DNA of 64,000 bases from Laetiporus sulphureus 93-53 (Eukaryota > Basidiomycota > Agaricomycetes > Polyporales > Laetiporaceae). Shown here in pieces: positions 34,101 through 45,229 of the stretch. The stretch spans positions 3,939 through 67,938 of the forward strand of contig NW_024468602.1 of assembly GCF_001632365.1 (NCBI RefSeq), read 5' to 3'. Each line of letters starts with the position of its first letter. Position 1 is the first letter of the stretch. The notes beneath the pieces were generated by a model that was not told the DNA's origin, made no database searches, and was given only the letters and a program-made list of their open reading frames with translations. A program made the position numbers and the translations under genes.

Positions 34101-36346
34101 TCATTCCACACGGTCAACCCCACGCCCACCCGGCCAGACGCTGACATGAGAAACAACCACGTGGAAGCACCGCTGGAGGTGCAACGCATCCGACACCCGC
34201 ACCCTTACCCAGGAACTCAGCCACTCACATCGCTGAGCACGCATACGAATGCTCGCCCGCAGTCGGTGGGTCCTCTGTGAAGGTTTAATGTATGAACATA
34301 CACGGTGAGTAGGTGTTGCAGGTCGCAGGACCAAATACGATGGCCTCCATGCCGCTAGCTGCTCCTCCTCCTCCTCCTCCTCCTCCTCCGGGTTCTCAGT
34401 CAACAACGTCCACCCATGCCTCTCAACAACACGCGGCTGCTCAACAGCCCGCATCGGCGTAGCGACAGCCGGCAGAGCCTGCTGCTGCACATCCACATTC
34501 CTCGCCACGACCTTGCGCGCACGACACGACCTGCAACTCGCAAACCGATACTTGCCGCGCGGCGGGACCCGATTCTCGCACTCAGGCTCGGCGCAGACGC
34601 GCTCGGCCCGTGCGGCGGGTAACGGCCCTCTGACGGCGGAAGAGGAGTCGATGAGCACGTACGCGCGGTTGCGCGGAGGATGGGATGGGGCGCTAGGTCC
34701 CGCGGTGGACGGCTGCTCCGGACGCACGCTGGACGGCTGCAAGGTCTCGTCAACCACAATGCTCAGTACAGTAAGCAGAACGCTCACGCTTAGCGCTCGG
34801 CGTGATGCTACGCTGGCAACTCTCGCGGGAGGCTTCGACGCGCTCCTCCCGTAGACATTAACGGGCACGAGGGACATTCGTACGGGCGCGGCGGGCAGAG
34901 CCGCGGGCGCGCTCTTCCTCGGTCGCCCACGAGGCTTCTTGACCGGCTCCTCAGCCTGGGCAGCCGGACGTTCGCCACCATCCCGCAGCGAGCCGACCGC
35001 AGGCAGCGAGATCTTCCGTGGCCGTCCACGGGGCCTCTTGACTGGCTCCCCGACCTGCGCAACTGGACGCTCGCCACGAAGCTCTGGGCCGACGCCAGGC
35101 AGGGTGCTCTTCCGTGGACGTCCGGGCCCTCGCTTCACGACCTCAACGTCCTGCGTGGCTTGCCGTTGGTGATGGTCGTTCGCGGTCGGAGGTAAGGGAT
35201 TCTTTCGTGGCCGACCCGGTGACCTCTTGACGACCTCGCCCTCCTGAATTAGTCATTAGCAAAGCATGACACCATTGAGATTGCCCTGAGCTGACCATAG
35301 GCAACGGATGCTTGCGTGGCCGGCCTACCGGTTTCTTCACTACCGCACTTTCCTGTATAGCTATCAAGTCAACAAAGGACGACATTGAAATTAGATTTTG
35401 CTGACCAGAGGGAGCGGATGCTTTCGTGGCCGTCCCGGACCCCTCTTCACGACTTGGCTTTCCTGCATGCGTTCACCTTGAGCGTCGGCAGCTTCGAAAC
35501 AGCATATGCACTTACTGGGGCCAAGGGGTGTATGCGCGGACGCCCTCGGGGCCGTTTCGGTGGACCCGGGGGAAGCGCAAAGCTGGGTTGGTACGTGGTC
35601 GCAGCGTGCGGCGTCGCGGCGAGACTTTGTGAGATGGCCTCTGCGATCGAGAGCGCGGCCGGCGGACGACCGCGCTGAGGTTGGTTGCGGGTCGCGGGGA
35701 CGGCGATGCGGGGGGCGGCTGCGCTTTGGCTGCGCCTGGTTGTGCTGTTGGAGATTGCGGGCACGCCGTGGACCGATGCTGCACGTTTCGTGGGAGAGAC
35801 TCTGGATGCGAGACGCGTGAGGGGACGACCTCGGGGCATGCCCTCAAAGTCCTCTTCCTCCTGCCCTGCGGCGGACGTGCGTGCTCTCGGCCTCCCGCGA
35901 ACGCCCGGCGTAGCTCGTCGTTGTTGAGTCATGCGCTCCGTTACGGCGTCAAAGACATCAGGGGAGATCGCGCGGGGGCGACTGCGGTTAGTGCCCCATG
36001 AAGGACGGGAGACGTACGAAGAGGCGGACTGCGCGCGCGGCAAGGGCGTCCCGTGCCGACGGGTGCGCGGCGGCGTTTCCGGTGGGATGGGCACCACGTA
36101 GTCCTCGTACGACTCTCTGTATCCGCCCTCCACATCGCCCTCGCCCTCGACGACCTCCTCCTCGGAATCGGGCACTTCGACGACCTCGGGCGAGCTGCTC
36201 CGGGTGTGGCTCCTCGCATACGTGAACGAGTCGGTTCGGATCGGCTGGGAGGGCTCGCTCATGAAGTTGGCCGAGTTTCTGCCAGGGCCGGCGGCAGGGC
36301 GGCGCGCTGGGGAGGCTGGCGTGCGTGGGAATGGCTGCAGGGCCAT
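34101..36346 (-). pseudogene. Multi-AT-hook protein, C-terminally truncated duplicate
   Basis: Same gene as 28113-31053, starting at 36346 and keeping the acidic N-terminus, the AT-hook exons and the four-Cys segment. At the poly-Glu codons (about 34378) similarity ends and the frame runs into unrelated sequence (after EEEEQLAAWRPSYL) until a stop at 34101. The whole conserved C-terminal block of the first copy is therefore missing. Within the shared part the reading frame is open. This copy has two small in-frame segments absent from copy 1: RVSPTKRAASV, and TNR in SWGTNRSRPRAIS. Copy 1 has probably lost them. It may still be expressed as a shorter DNA-binding protein. Confidence 0.6.
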
Positions 36347-36432
36347 TTCTTGTCGCAAGAACACGTCGACGCGAGGAAAAACGACGCTGAGCGTGCCACG
36401 CGGGCACCATCACGTGTCGCGCGATCCTCCCT
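34378..36432. repeat. Segmental duplication D1, copy 2
   Basis: Partner of 29130-31138 at an offset of about 5.25 kb. The inner end lies in a (TCC)n tract at 34363-34388, the same kind of repeat as the matching end of copy 1. Confidence 0.9.
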
Positions 36433-39400
36433 TGCCACATTGCTTGATATAAGCGAGAGAAGACCGCTCATTGAACACATATGCAGGTTCTGCGACGCGG
36501 GATCCTCGGCCGGGACGGGAATGGCGATGGTGAAGAGGGCGTCCAACGTGAGCTGGTACGGTGTGCGATCGTCTTGAAGGACGACGTGGGTGGCTCAGAG
36601 TACGTCTGCGCGACTTAGCTTGTACCTCACGCACGCTCACTTCGTACTTATAAGCGTCCACACTTGCACCGCCGCGGGTGAGTAATGCGACAGCAATCTG
36701 TGCTCGTACAACTGTGCATACTCACTTCCAGAAGGGCAGGTTATTGGTCATCGGATGGACGTGTCCACGGTGAGGCCGGTGCGCTGTTGTCTTACACTGT
36801 CTTCGCTCGCGTTACTGCTCGTTCGTTATCTCGCTGCAACGCCGTATTCATGCACGATAACCCGCTCACAGTGCCAAAAGCTCGAACGGCCTCCGGCGTT
36901 AAGTAAGCTTTTATCTGCACTACATTTCCCAGCTAGGTCCTCCTTGTACAGTGTGCAGCCACTCACGAAAAGAAACAAGACGTCACCACTGTTCGGACCG
37001 AAGGCCAGCGCGTGCGGTACGTACGGTGCATTTTTAGTTCAGTGCGCGCCGAGTGGCATCTGCGTGCCCCCCCTCCGGCGGTGCAGGCCGCCGACAAACG
37101 GTCAGCGTGAGTCCCGTCTCGTCTCCCGGTGTGTTCTCCCTGCGCTATCATCCACAATAGCAACTTGACGTTCGAACTGGCAGCGTCGGAGTCGGACTCG
37201 CACTGGAAGGGGTACGCGTCCACACGCGAGCCTGACTGGACGCAGCGCGCGGGACTGGTGTTCTCGATATGTGGGTGCGTCCTTCTCCGACATGCAGCTT
37301 GAGCTGCGTACAATACGCACTGTATCAGGAGCAGAATGACGTATAGCTGCGCGTGTTCCGTCCGTGGGCGTATCCATATGGTCTACTCGGTGAGCGTTCA
37401 TGGAAATGTTTTATGCTGATCCTAAAATATTCTTCATGCACTGCGCGATAAGGCTCAGCATCTTCGCGCGAATTATTTTCCTGCACGGTTGGATTGGTTT
37501 TTTGTGAGATGTGTAAGTGCTGATCTGACCGCCTCATTGGGTCTTACCTCATGCGATTGCAGTTTATCTAGCTGAATGTAGCCGAGATGCTGGATCAAAT
37601 TATGAAGCCCTCGTGCTATGCAATCCACGATTGTTCAATTCAAGACAGCATTCTGCCATCCCTGATAATCCTTTCTTACATCGACTCTCCTTCTCTCTTC
37701 TCTGTCTATATCCACTCAGCGCTCCTTCCCCCTCCCTCCCTCTCCCCACCTGCTTCTCTATGGGGTCCAACATGTACAAGTGAATCACGAAGAGGAATAA
37801 GTTATGCGTAGCGAAGTAAATCGCGAATTAAAGGGTGCCGGAACGGCGACACGTGCGACGAAGGTCGAATGAGCGCACGCGTAATCGAGACTGGCTCTGG
37901 AAAGCATGCTCAGCAACTATGCTCCAGTGCGAAGCATCCAATGAACGTACCTGAGGAGCGAGTGGAAGAGATGCGGGTGCAGCGCGTCATGCGATGGTGC
38001 AGGACCCGCTCACGAAGCCGTTTGAGGTGTCGTAGTCTGCAGGCACGTTCGAGCTCTGCGACTCGGGCTCCTCAGCCGGGACGGGTGCGGCGATGGTGAA
38101 GAAGGCGTCCATTGTGGATGGATGCGCGACGGATGACAAGGCTCCCGGAGGGTGAGGCAGGTGGCTCAGAGGGCGTCTGAATGACTTCGCGCGCACCTCA
38201 GGTACGCTGGCTACGTACTTATACTCGTTTGCGCAACGCACCAGGGTGAATAATTCGATCATGATCAGTGCTGAAACAATTGTGCATTGCATTTCCAGAA
38301 ACGCGGACCATCGGCCACCGGGTGGGCCAATGCGCCGTGAGGTCTATGCGTTATTGTCTTGCACTGTCCTCGCGCGTGTTAACGCTCGCTATTGATCCGC
38401 GAGTGTAGAATCACTCACGCGTGCGGTGTCTGCGCTATGCTCTGGATTGCGCTACGCATGATGGTCCCTCATTCCTCTCTCGCCGCGGCGCTGCATTTAT
38501 GCTCACAGCGCCAGAGCACCAACCACCTCCGTCATTGGATCGCACATGCGCTATTGTCTGCGCGGAGAAACGTCAGCTGGGTCCTCCCGTGCAGTCACCC
38601 ACGAAAACAAAAGACATGCATCCCGCCTGGACTGGGAAGCAATGTGTTCAGTGTGTGCCTTGCGTTCTTGATTCAGCGGTTTGCCTTCCGCCCTATTGTT
38701 TTCCATGGGTCACGTGATACCTTGGATGGGGAAGGACCGACGGTTGTAGGTGCTTGTGTCGTGCATTCGTTCATGTGGGAGCGTGGCTTATGCTGTGGGG
38801 CCACCTTGTGTGTCTTTACATAATGACCTGAAGGCCGCCCGATGACCGAGACTGACCGAAGTGCACTGACACGCCCAGTGGCCCGACCTCCGATCGCAAT
38901 GCAAGAATTGTATATTGGCTTTGAACGTTGAACGTTGAGCGCTGAACGCTTGAGCATTAGCACGACAACTGTTTGTTCGCCTTTAAATCTTCATTTAAAA
39001 GCTCAGAAATGATGACAATTCCAATAAGAACGTAGATCCGTCGCGAAGAGAACGTGCAAGTCAGTGATCGTTGCCTCTCATTCCACGCCGATGGAATCTC
39101 TCGGGCAATATCAACTGATGCGCGCGATTCTAGAAATTTCGAAAGTATCGATATACTTTCGGTTGGAACATTAACTGGACGATAGATTCAGATGTAAATG
39201 GATATGAATGTGGCTGTGCGCTCAACCACACACCTTTTTGATCGGTTCGTGCACAGGTCGCAGGCGCTTTGTGGCCACATCAGTGCCATGAGTCACCCTC
39301 GACCCAGCCCGCACCCTGTTGCATGTGTCTTCCTGCTACCAGCTTCGCAGACGGCATAACCTGTATTTTGTTAACGGGTACGTTCATTGTATGCTACCGA

Positions 39401-39500
39401 GCTTATACTAAAGGCGGATGCGAACTGAATAGCACGTGTCCAGGCCGGGCCGAAACATTCACGTTCACGAATAGCGCGCAGAGTCACTCGAGCCGACGGG
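36433..39500. other. Gene-poor spacer with diverged duplicated gene starts
   Basis: No complete gene recognised. Two diverged copies of one segment occur, about 36480-36870 and 38050-38410. On the minus strand both encode a short start (MDALFTIAIPVPAEDPASQN from 36546; MDAFFTIAAPVPAEEPESQS from about 38110) with similar upstream DNA containing TACTTATA. They look like 5' ends of a gene whose remainder is absent. A run of TTGAACGTTGAACGTTGAGC near 38927 is a short tandem repeat. Confidence 0.5.
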
Positions 39501-41102
39501 ATGGCACATCGTTCACAGGGGGACGATACACTCCTTTCTCCAAGCCAGGAGCGTGCCGAGCTCGTATCCGATGAAGACTTCGCACCTCCGATCTCTACTG
39601 TCCCGCCTGAGATCCTGGAGGACATATTCCTTCAGCTCGCCCAGGATACACGCACAGATTCGACTCCGCCCTATGCATGGATCAAAGTCTCGCACGTCTG
39701 TGCCGACTGGCGTGCCATCGCACTGAACTGCGCCAGCCTCTGGACCGACGTTCAGTTCGTGGTGAGCTCCGAATGGCTCACCGAGGTCCTGGCACGATCC
39801 AAAGGGCTGCCGTTAACCATCCGTCTATCCATTCGCGGAGATGAATATGCCGATACGGAGACAGTGCTTGCGGCTATGATATGCCAAGAGCTGCACAGAA
39901 CGCGTAAAATTGACGTGACTGCTCCATCTCGGAGCATGAGGAAGCTGATGTGTCTTATCGACAAACCAGCACCTCTTCTAGAGTCACTTTGTTTGAGAAA
40001 CAGCAGCTTCAGCGCGCGCGTGTGTGATTCACTTCCGCCCTTGTTAAGCGACGCCAACGTCAAACTACGGTCCTTGCGTCTCGAGCGACTCTCCCTAAAT
40101 TGGCGTAAACTGAACATCCCCTTCTTGGATAGACTCGATATCATGAGTTGCGGGAATGTCATACAATCTGCGGCTAGCTTCCGGAACTTCGCGGCGGCAC
40201 TCAGAAACTCGCCCATGCTGGAGACTCTAACGATATCTGAGGAGAACCTTCTCTCGCCACGTCCCGACCGCTTACCGATACGCAGCTTAACCATACCTTT
40301 GTCTCGTCTCCGTAGTCTGTCAATACGCACGCAGAAGAGCGAGGACTGTGCGTACATCTTACGCCAGCTGTCGATCCCCAGAGCATCATCTATCTCCCTC
40401 GCATTTTCTCCTCCTAGCGCCGACGACGCGGAATCGACCGCATCTCCCCTTGCCCAGTTCCCATTTGCACACGAGCTACGCACTATGGACATACTGTGCA
40501 GAACGGACGCTCAAACCCGACGAGATCAGGAGAGGTTGGCTGCTCGGTCTGGCGACGGTGGCCCGCCAGTCTCGCTGATCATCGAACTGCCATACGAGAA
40601 TCGGTCAGATCATAAAATCGGCGAGCTCTGCGGGCACCTTCCGCTGACAAGCATCGAGAAACTATCCTTCAGCGGCATCCGAGTTCCGCATACACATCAC
40701 TGGATCGAGAGCTATTGGAATCTACGGAGCGTGAGGGAGCTGACTGTGGACAGGTACGCGGCGTCTGCTCACCTGCTTTATGCCCTCACACACTGCGAGC
40801 AATCTCATTCTTCATCCCGCGCTCATCCACCCACGCGAATGCTGTTCCCGGACCTGCATGTGCTTCGCTTTCAGGGGGTAGTCTTTGCCCGTGTGCAGAG
40901 CGATTTCAATCGTTCTATCTCGATCGAACATCTCACGGACTGCCTGCGAAAGCGCGGCGTCCGCGGTGCACCGATCAAGGAGCTGCGCTTTAGAAACTGC
41001 TCGGAGATTCTCCAAGAAGATATTCAGAGATTCAAAGAAATCATGGAACTGGTTGAAATCGAGGTACGTGCACTTGCCTTTGCAGAGTCATCACTCATCT
41101 GA
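39501..41102 (+). CDS. F-box/LRR-like protein
   Basis: A single large frame of about 530 residues starts MAHRSQGDDTLLSPSQERAE. The F-box is at about residues 30-80 (ISTVPPEILEDIFLQLAQDT, WIKVSHVCADWRAIALNCAS, LWTDVQF). Irregular leucine-rich lines follow (LRSLRLERLSLNWRKLNIPF, LRSLSIRTQKSEDCAYILRQ, LPLTSIEKLSFSG). This is the typical solitary F-box architecture that is expanded in Agaricomycetes. The frame reads through a possible donor (GTACGT, about 41064). A last short exon near 41119-41181 is possible but does not join in frame cleanly, so the exact C-terminus is open. No internal break. Confidence 0.75.
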   Translation: MAHRSQGDDTLLSPSQERAELVSDEDFAPPISTVPPEILEDIFLQLAQDTRTDSTPPYAWIKVSHVCADWRAIALNCASLWTDVQFVVSSEWLTEVLARSKGLPLTIRLSIRGDEYADTETVLAAMICQELHRTRKIDVTAPSRSMRKLMCLIDKPAPLLESLCLRNSSFSARVCDSLPPLLSDANVKLRSLRLERLSLNWRKLNIPFLDRLDIMSCGNVIQSAASFRNFAAALRNSPMLETLTISEENLLSPRPDRLPIRSLTIPLSRLRSLSIRTQKSEDCAYILRQLSIPRASSISLAFSPPSADDAESTASPLAQFPFAHELRTMDILCRTDAQTRRDQERLAARSGDGGPPVSLIIELPYENRSDHKIGELCGHLPLTSIEKLSFSGIRVPHTHHWIESYWNLRSVRELTVDRYAASAHLLYALTHCEQSHSSSRAHPPTRMLFPDLHVLRFQGVVFARVQSDFNRSISIEHLTDCLRKRGVRGAPIKELRFRNCSEILQEDIQRFKEIMELVEIEVRALAFAESSLI

Positions 41103-41181
41103 TGTTGTTCCAACAAGTGATTTGATTTTATACTGGCAACCCGATATTTACGAGGATGAATTGGCGGCGTTTGCGACGTGA

Positions 41182-42861
41182 CAGTATTCATTGTTTCCGA
41201 TACTGTTTATCCTTTGATTCCTTCGATCTTGCGCGTTCGCGGTGCTGCATGTTGTTCGTCTGTGGTGTCGCTCATCATTATCTGTCATGATCTGTCAACG
41301 TTGAAGACCGCGGAATTGTAATGCTCCATTATGACGCAATGAAACTTGCTTGTAACGCGGGTATCGCACCTGCGCCTGGAGCGCTCAATCTGTGGTACCT
41401 TTTGACATGCGATAACGAGAGCGGTGATTATTCAACTCCTGAAAGATCTGCACGGACGTGATAGTTTGTCAGCTCCGATCGAGACGACGTTTTTCCTAGA
41501 ATCATGAAAGGCCTCGCAGGTTGCTTCAATAAGGGCAACGTAGAAGAGCATGAGTAATCGTTAGATCCCGTTAGACAGTATAATCCGCAACCCATGAATC
41601 TTCAAAACAAGGTGAGCATTCTTGGAACTTCTTGCATTGCGAGGGCCATCTTGACCTAAATCGATATCGCAGTGCCGGGTCAGGGCTCAACAAGATGACC
41701 ATAACAAGATTCCCAGGATCTCTAATTGTATCGGTCCGTGAACAGGCCTCAAGTGCTGTGTGAGCACTTGAGCCTCATCCCGTTAGCGCTCTATACTCTC
41801 TGCTTCACGCACCCATTTTCACAGTCGACATGCCAATAGTACGGTGCTTTTGATGGCTGTTCACTCTCCTTGATCTAATGCAGACACCCATATGACCGAG
41901 CAAACACTCCGTCGACAAAGTATGCAGAGTGCTTTGTTACTCTGTATGGCATTGACGATCCGCTGGCACTATTAGACTCGGCCGCACTACCTTTCAGTGA
42001 TTTTTGAGGTTTCGCAGTTCATAGATGGGCTGAACGCCACGGTATACCTGAAAAATGTGAGAAAATCAAATATAGATGCATGTTCTCCCTCAGCACACCT
42101 ATAGTATGCGGTTAAGATGCCGGCGGTCTCATTAGTAGATGGCCGATTGACCAGTGCCTTGTTCCATAAGCGAAGTGCTTACCAACGTCTTGTTTGGTGA
42201 ACATTCCTAACTTGTGGAGGAGAATCATTCGCGCACCGACTTGGTCTGATGGCATCAAATAAGTAGTCCAAGTGCAATTGTCGTGCCACAATAAGTGTGG
42301 ATACCTCCTGTCTGTCGCATCTGGTCTTCCCTTGAGAATAAAGCCATGAATAACATTAAGATATGAGGTCTGATGCATGAGAGTACAAAGTTTGAGCTTC
42401 GTAGTATCACGCCACAAGTCGCGGCAATGAAAACAATGTTGATGTTGCTAAATCACAAGAACGCATAACCTGTTGTCATAGTGTGGCGATGAGTTGAACT
42501 CACCGCCATTTCAACCTCAAATCATGATCATGCCCGCGAGATCTAGCCGAGTCCCGTCGCGGATATGTCACAATTTGTCACGGAAAGTGACAGACGCGTA
42601 GGTGGCTGCCAGTGCCAGCAAGACTCGGCAAGAGCCCCCATCCGACGCCGACTCAGCTGGTCTAGTCTACGACTTCGCGAGCATCATGTATGGTTTCCTC
42701 TTCGCAAGAAAAACGCATAATTGTTTTTGTCTTGAACACACGTTCCCTCGACTATGTCTGCATGGACAGCTGGCGGAGAACTTAGGCGACTTTCTCGCTG
42801 CTCGCAATTCTTCCGGACAAGTTACAGGCTATCACCTTTCCTTTGCGGTTACGTCTGGTCT
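41182..42861. other. Spacer left of the tandem duplication
   Basis: No supported gene. A minus-strand frame at 42112-42417 (containing WHDNCTWTTYLMPSDQ) looks protein-like in composition, but I recognise no family and see no flanking exons. Confidence 0.4.
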
Positions 42862-43161
42862 CACCCGTGGTGCTCTGGCAACCTCTGGTGCTTGTGTAAC
42901 GTGCATTTTCAACGATTGCCGGCATCGCCTTCGAAACATAGCTTATGTGGGTTCTTCTGAGGAGTCTGGTTCAAAAACGAACGAGATGATGCAAAATGCC
43001 ACATACACCAACTGCGTGAGTGACTCGATGTGAAAGAGAACAAACACCGCCTGATGTATCATGCCGGCCTCAATGCCACATCGCATTGGTCTAATATACA
43101 TACTGTACTCTTTCATGAAGAATACTACTTCCAACTTGGGGATTCCGCTTCGCGCTTCCTC

Positions 43162-44056
43162 TTAATCAGGCCCTCCGTGGTCATTATGGGATGCCATAGG
43201 TACGTTCTCCGTCTTTATGAGATGTTCCCTTGACCATCTCTCCACATCTTCCCACTTCCTGCATTCTGCCAATACGTCCATCTTCGGTACCGTCCTCCTA
43301 TTCACCCGTTCATTCCAGTGCCAAATCATTGGATTGATATCCACGACGCACATCAGCGTCTGTCGTAGTACATCGATGCAATGATCAGCATGCTCCTGTG
43401 CGACTTTGCCATCGGTGTCAGGTGAATTGTAATCTTCTGGATGCAGTCGCTTGCGCAGTAGATTCTGTGGCAAATTCTTCTGTCAGTCGAGGATCAGGTG
43501 TGATGAGACACATGCTAATCAAGCAATGTAACTGGTGGTACACCTCAAACATCAGCACGTATTGGCCGTCCTGCCCCGGGACAGGGAGTATTTCTTCCGC
43601 GAGCATCTTTGCTGTGCTGTGAGGAATCCGAGCGACTCCATCTGCTTCAAACAGTAAGTACGTGATCATGAGGCCATGCTAACATTGCGACGTACATCTG
43701 TACAGATCATCCCAGTTGTCATCCGCCTCCTGAGACGTACCCATGTACTTCGTAGGAGATTTATACATCGATGGACTCCATCGACGGATTTCGTACCCAA
43801 CTATGCCTTGCAAGGGAGCCATCGAAAGCCTCTTAGGGGCTGATATATGGAACGAGGGAAGTTTGGAGTACTCATAATACGCGTAGGGAGGCTGATGTGA
43901 GTCCAGCCAGCCAGAGATGATGACGCTGACAAGAACTTGCATCATGATGGCGATGACGAGCAACACTTCGCGTCTTGAAAGACTAAGGCAACATGCTGTC
44001 CTGCCATAAGTATAGCATACATCGCCCCTGTCGCTGTATGCGTCCTCGGGTCGCAT
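43162..44056 (-). pseudogene. UstYa-family (DUF3328) protein, copy A, splice donor lost
   Basis: The start near MRPEDAYSDRGDVCY (44056) is followed by a membrane helix (REVLLVIAIMMQVLVSVIIS). Next come the family's extracellular segment (GYEIRRWSPSMYKSPTKYMG) and two HxxHC-type motifs: HQLHC at about 43530 and HADHC at about 43390 (EHADHCIDVLRQTLMC, DINPMIWHW). UstYa-like proteins catalyse oxidative cyclisation in fungal ribosomal peptide pathways such as ustiloxin. The donor after the HQLHCL codons is AT (43518-43519), whereas copy B has GT and copy C has GTGAGT at the same point. The acceptor GCCACAG before NLLRKRLHPEDY is kept. Without that donor, reading runs to a stop before the second motif. 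Paralogues are at 53.1 and 54.7 kb. Confidence 0.7.
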
Positions 44057-44739
44057 CGTCCCTGATGCGTTGCACGTCTTAGGCAAGTGCTGAAAGTGAG
44101 CTCTCTGGTTAGCATACAGCAATAGCACCACATGTTTGACTATGGCTAGACTGAAGCGCGCGTTTTCCGAGCTTGTACTCCGGAATTTGACGTCGCAGGG
44201 AAGTTCAATCATGGGGCATAAACGTAAGCGCTCTTTTTGTATACCCTCATTGACATCGGACGTTATCAAATACTCATCCTGGCCTTCCATTCATAAGGCG
44301 TTTGTGGACTTAGATGCGCTGTTAGCGCGATTTATTCTACATTCTACATCGGTATCACATGCTTATAAATATGTAGGTGAGTACCCGGCGTTTACCAGGC
44401 CCGAGATGCATAACTAACACCATGAGCATTACACGTGGTGATCAATGTACAATGCTTGACGAAAGCGGCTGCCTTGAAGTCATGCACCGAAATTGCGAAT
44501 ATTCAGTGAAAGAAACAGGCACGTTGTGCAACGTCATCTCATCCCTCGCCCCGCTAATACTCGCGATGCTCTGTCGCATACCAAACGGATAACTCGAACC
44601 GATTTTACCGGGGAGGGGGGGCATGCTCTAGGCATCTCGTCGTATTGGAAAGTCAACGTTTCTTTATCGTTCAATACCGAAGAGAAGAGATCATTCCGTT
44701 CATGAGACATGAGAGCGAAGCTTACCGTTATCTCTCACT

Positions 44740-45110
44740 TCGTTATCTAAATCCGTCATTGCAGGATATTTGCAATAGCTCTACGTTGCTTCGCATATTC
44801 TATTCCTCCGATTGTCGGACACGAGGGTGTTATGTCTTTATACCTCCTGACCTCCGTCCCTCAGAGAAGGAGGTATTTTGTTGTCTGCCTAGGGGAGACA
44901 AGGTGTTATGCAATCTGGGATAAGGTAGCGTACTTCTGGGGCGAGAAACTCGAGAGTATAGTATCTGTGTGTCGGTACGAAGGTCTCGATGTTTCTTGAG
45001 ATTGATCGTTGACAGGTGACCAATTCGGAACTTGGAAGCAGCAAAAGAAGTCGGCACGCGTATATATATGTCACTCATCACACAGTGCTTCAGTTCCAAT
45101 ATTGAATGAT
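44740..45110 (+). promoter_or_regulatory. Duplicated promoter segment P, now upstream of the PPO gene
   Basis: This block aligns with 55979-56250, which lies directly upstream of the small precursor gene. Shared words include TTGCAGGA, GATAGCTCTA-like, GTTATGCAA, GCAAAAGAAGTCGGCA, TATATA and GTGCTTCAGT. A TATATATAT box stands at about 45060, 170 bp before the PPO start codon. Confidence 0.6.
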
Positions 45111-45229
45111 GGTGAGTATGGTCGGCCAAAAATTATCACCGGATTGCCCTCACCGACGAACGCTCAAGAGCACCCCCGAGCCAATAAAGGCGGCCAGGGA
45201 AGGGACCCAACGAGCATTTCCCGTTTGCA

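Noticed and set aside
42112..42417. Minus-strand frame containing WHDNCTWTTYLMPSDQ
   Set aside because: Protein-like but no family recognised and no neighbouring exons; not enough to call a gene.
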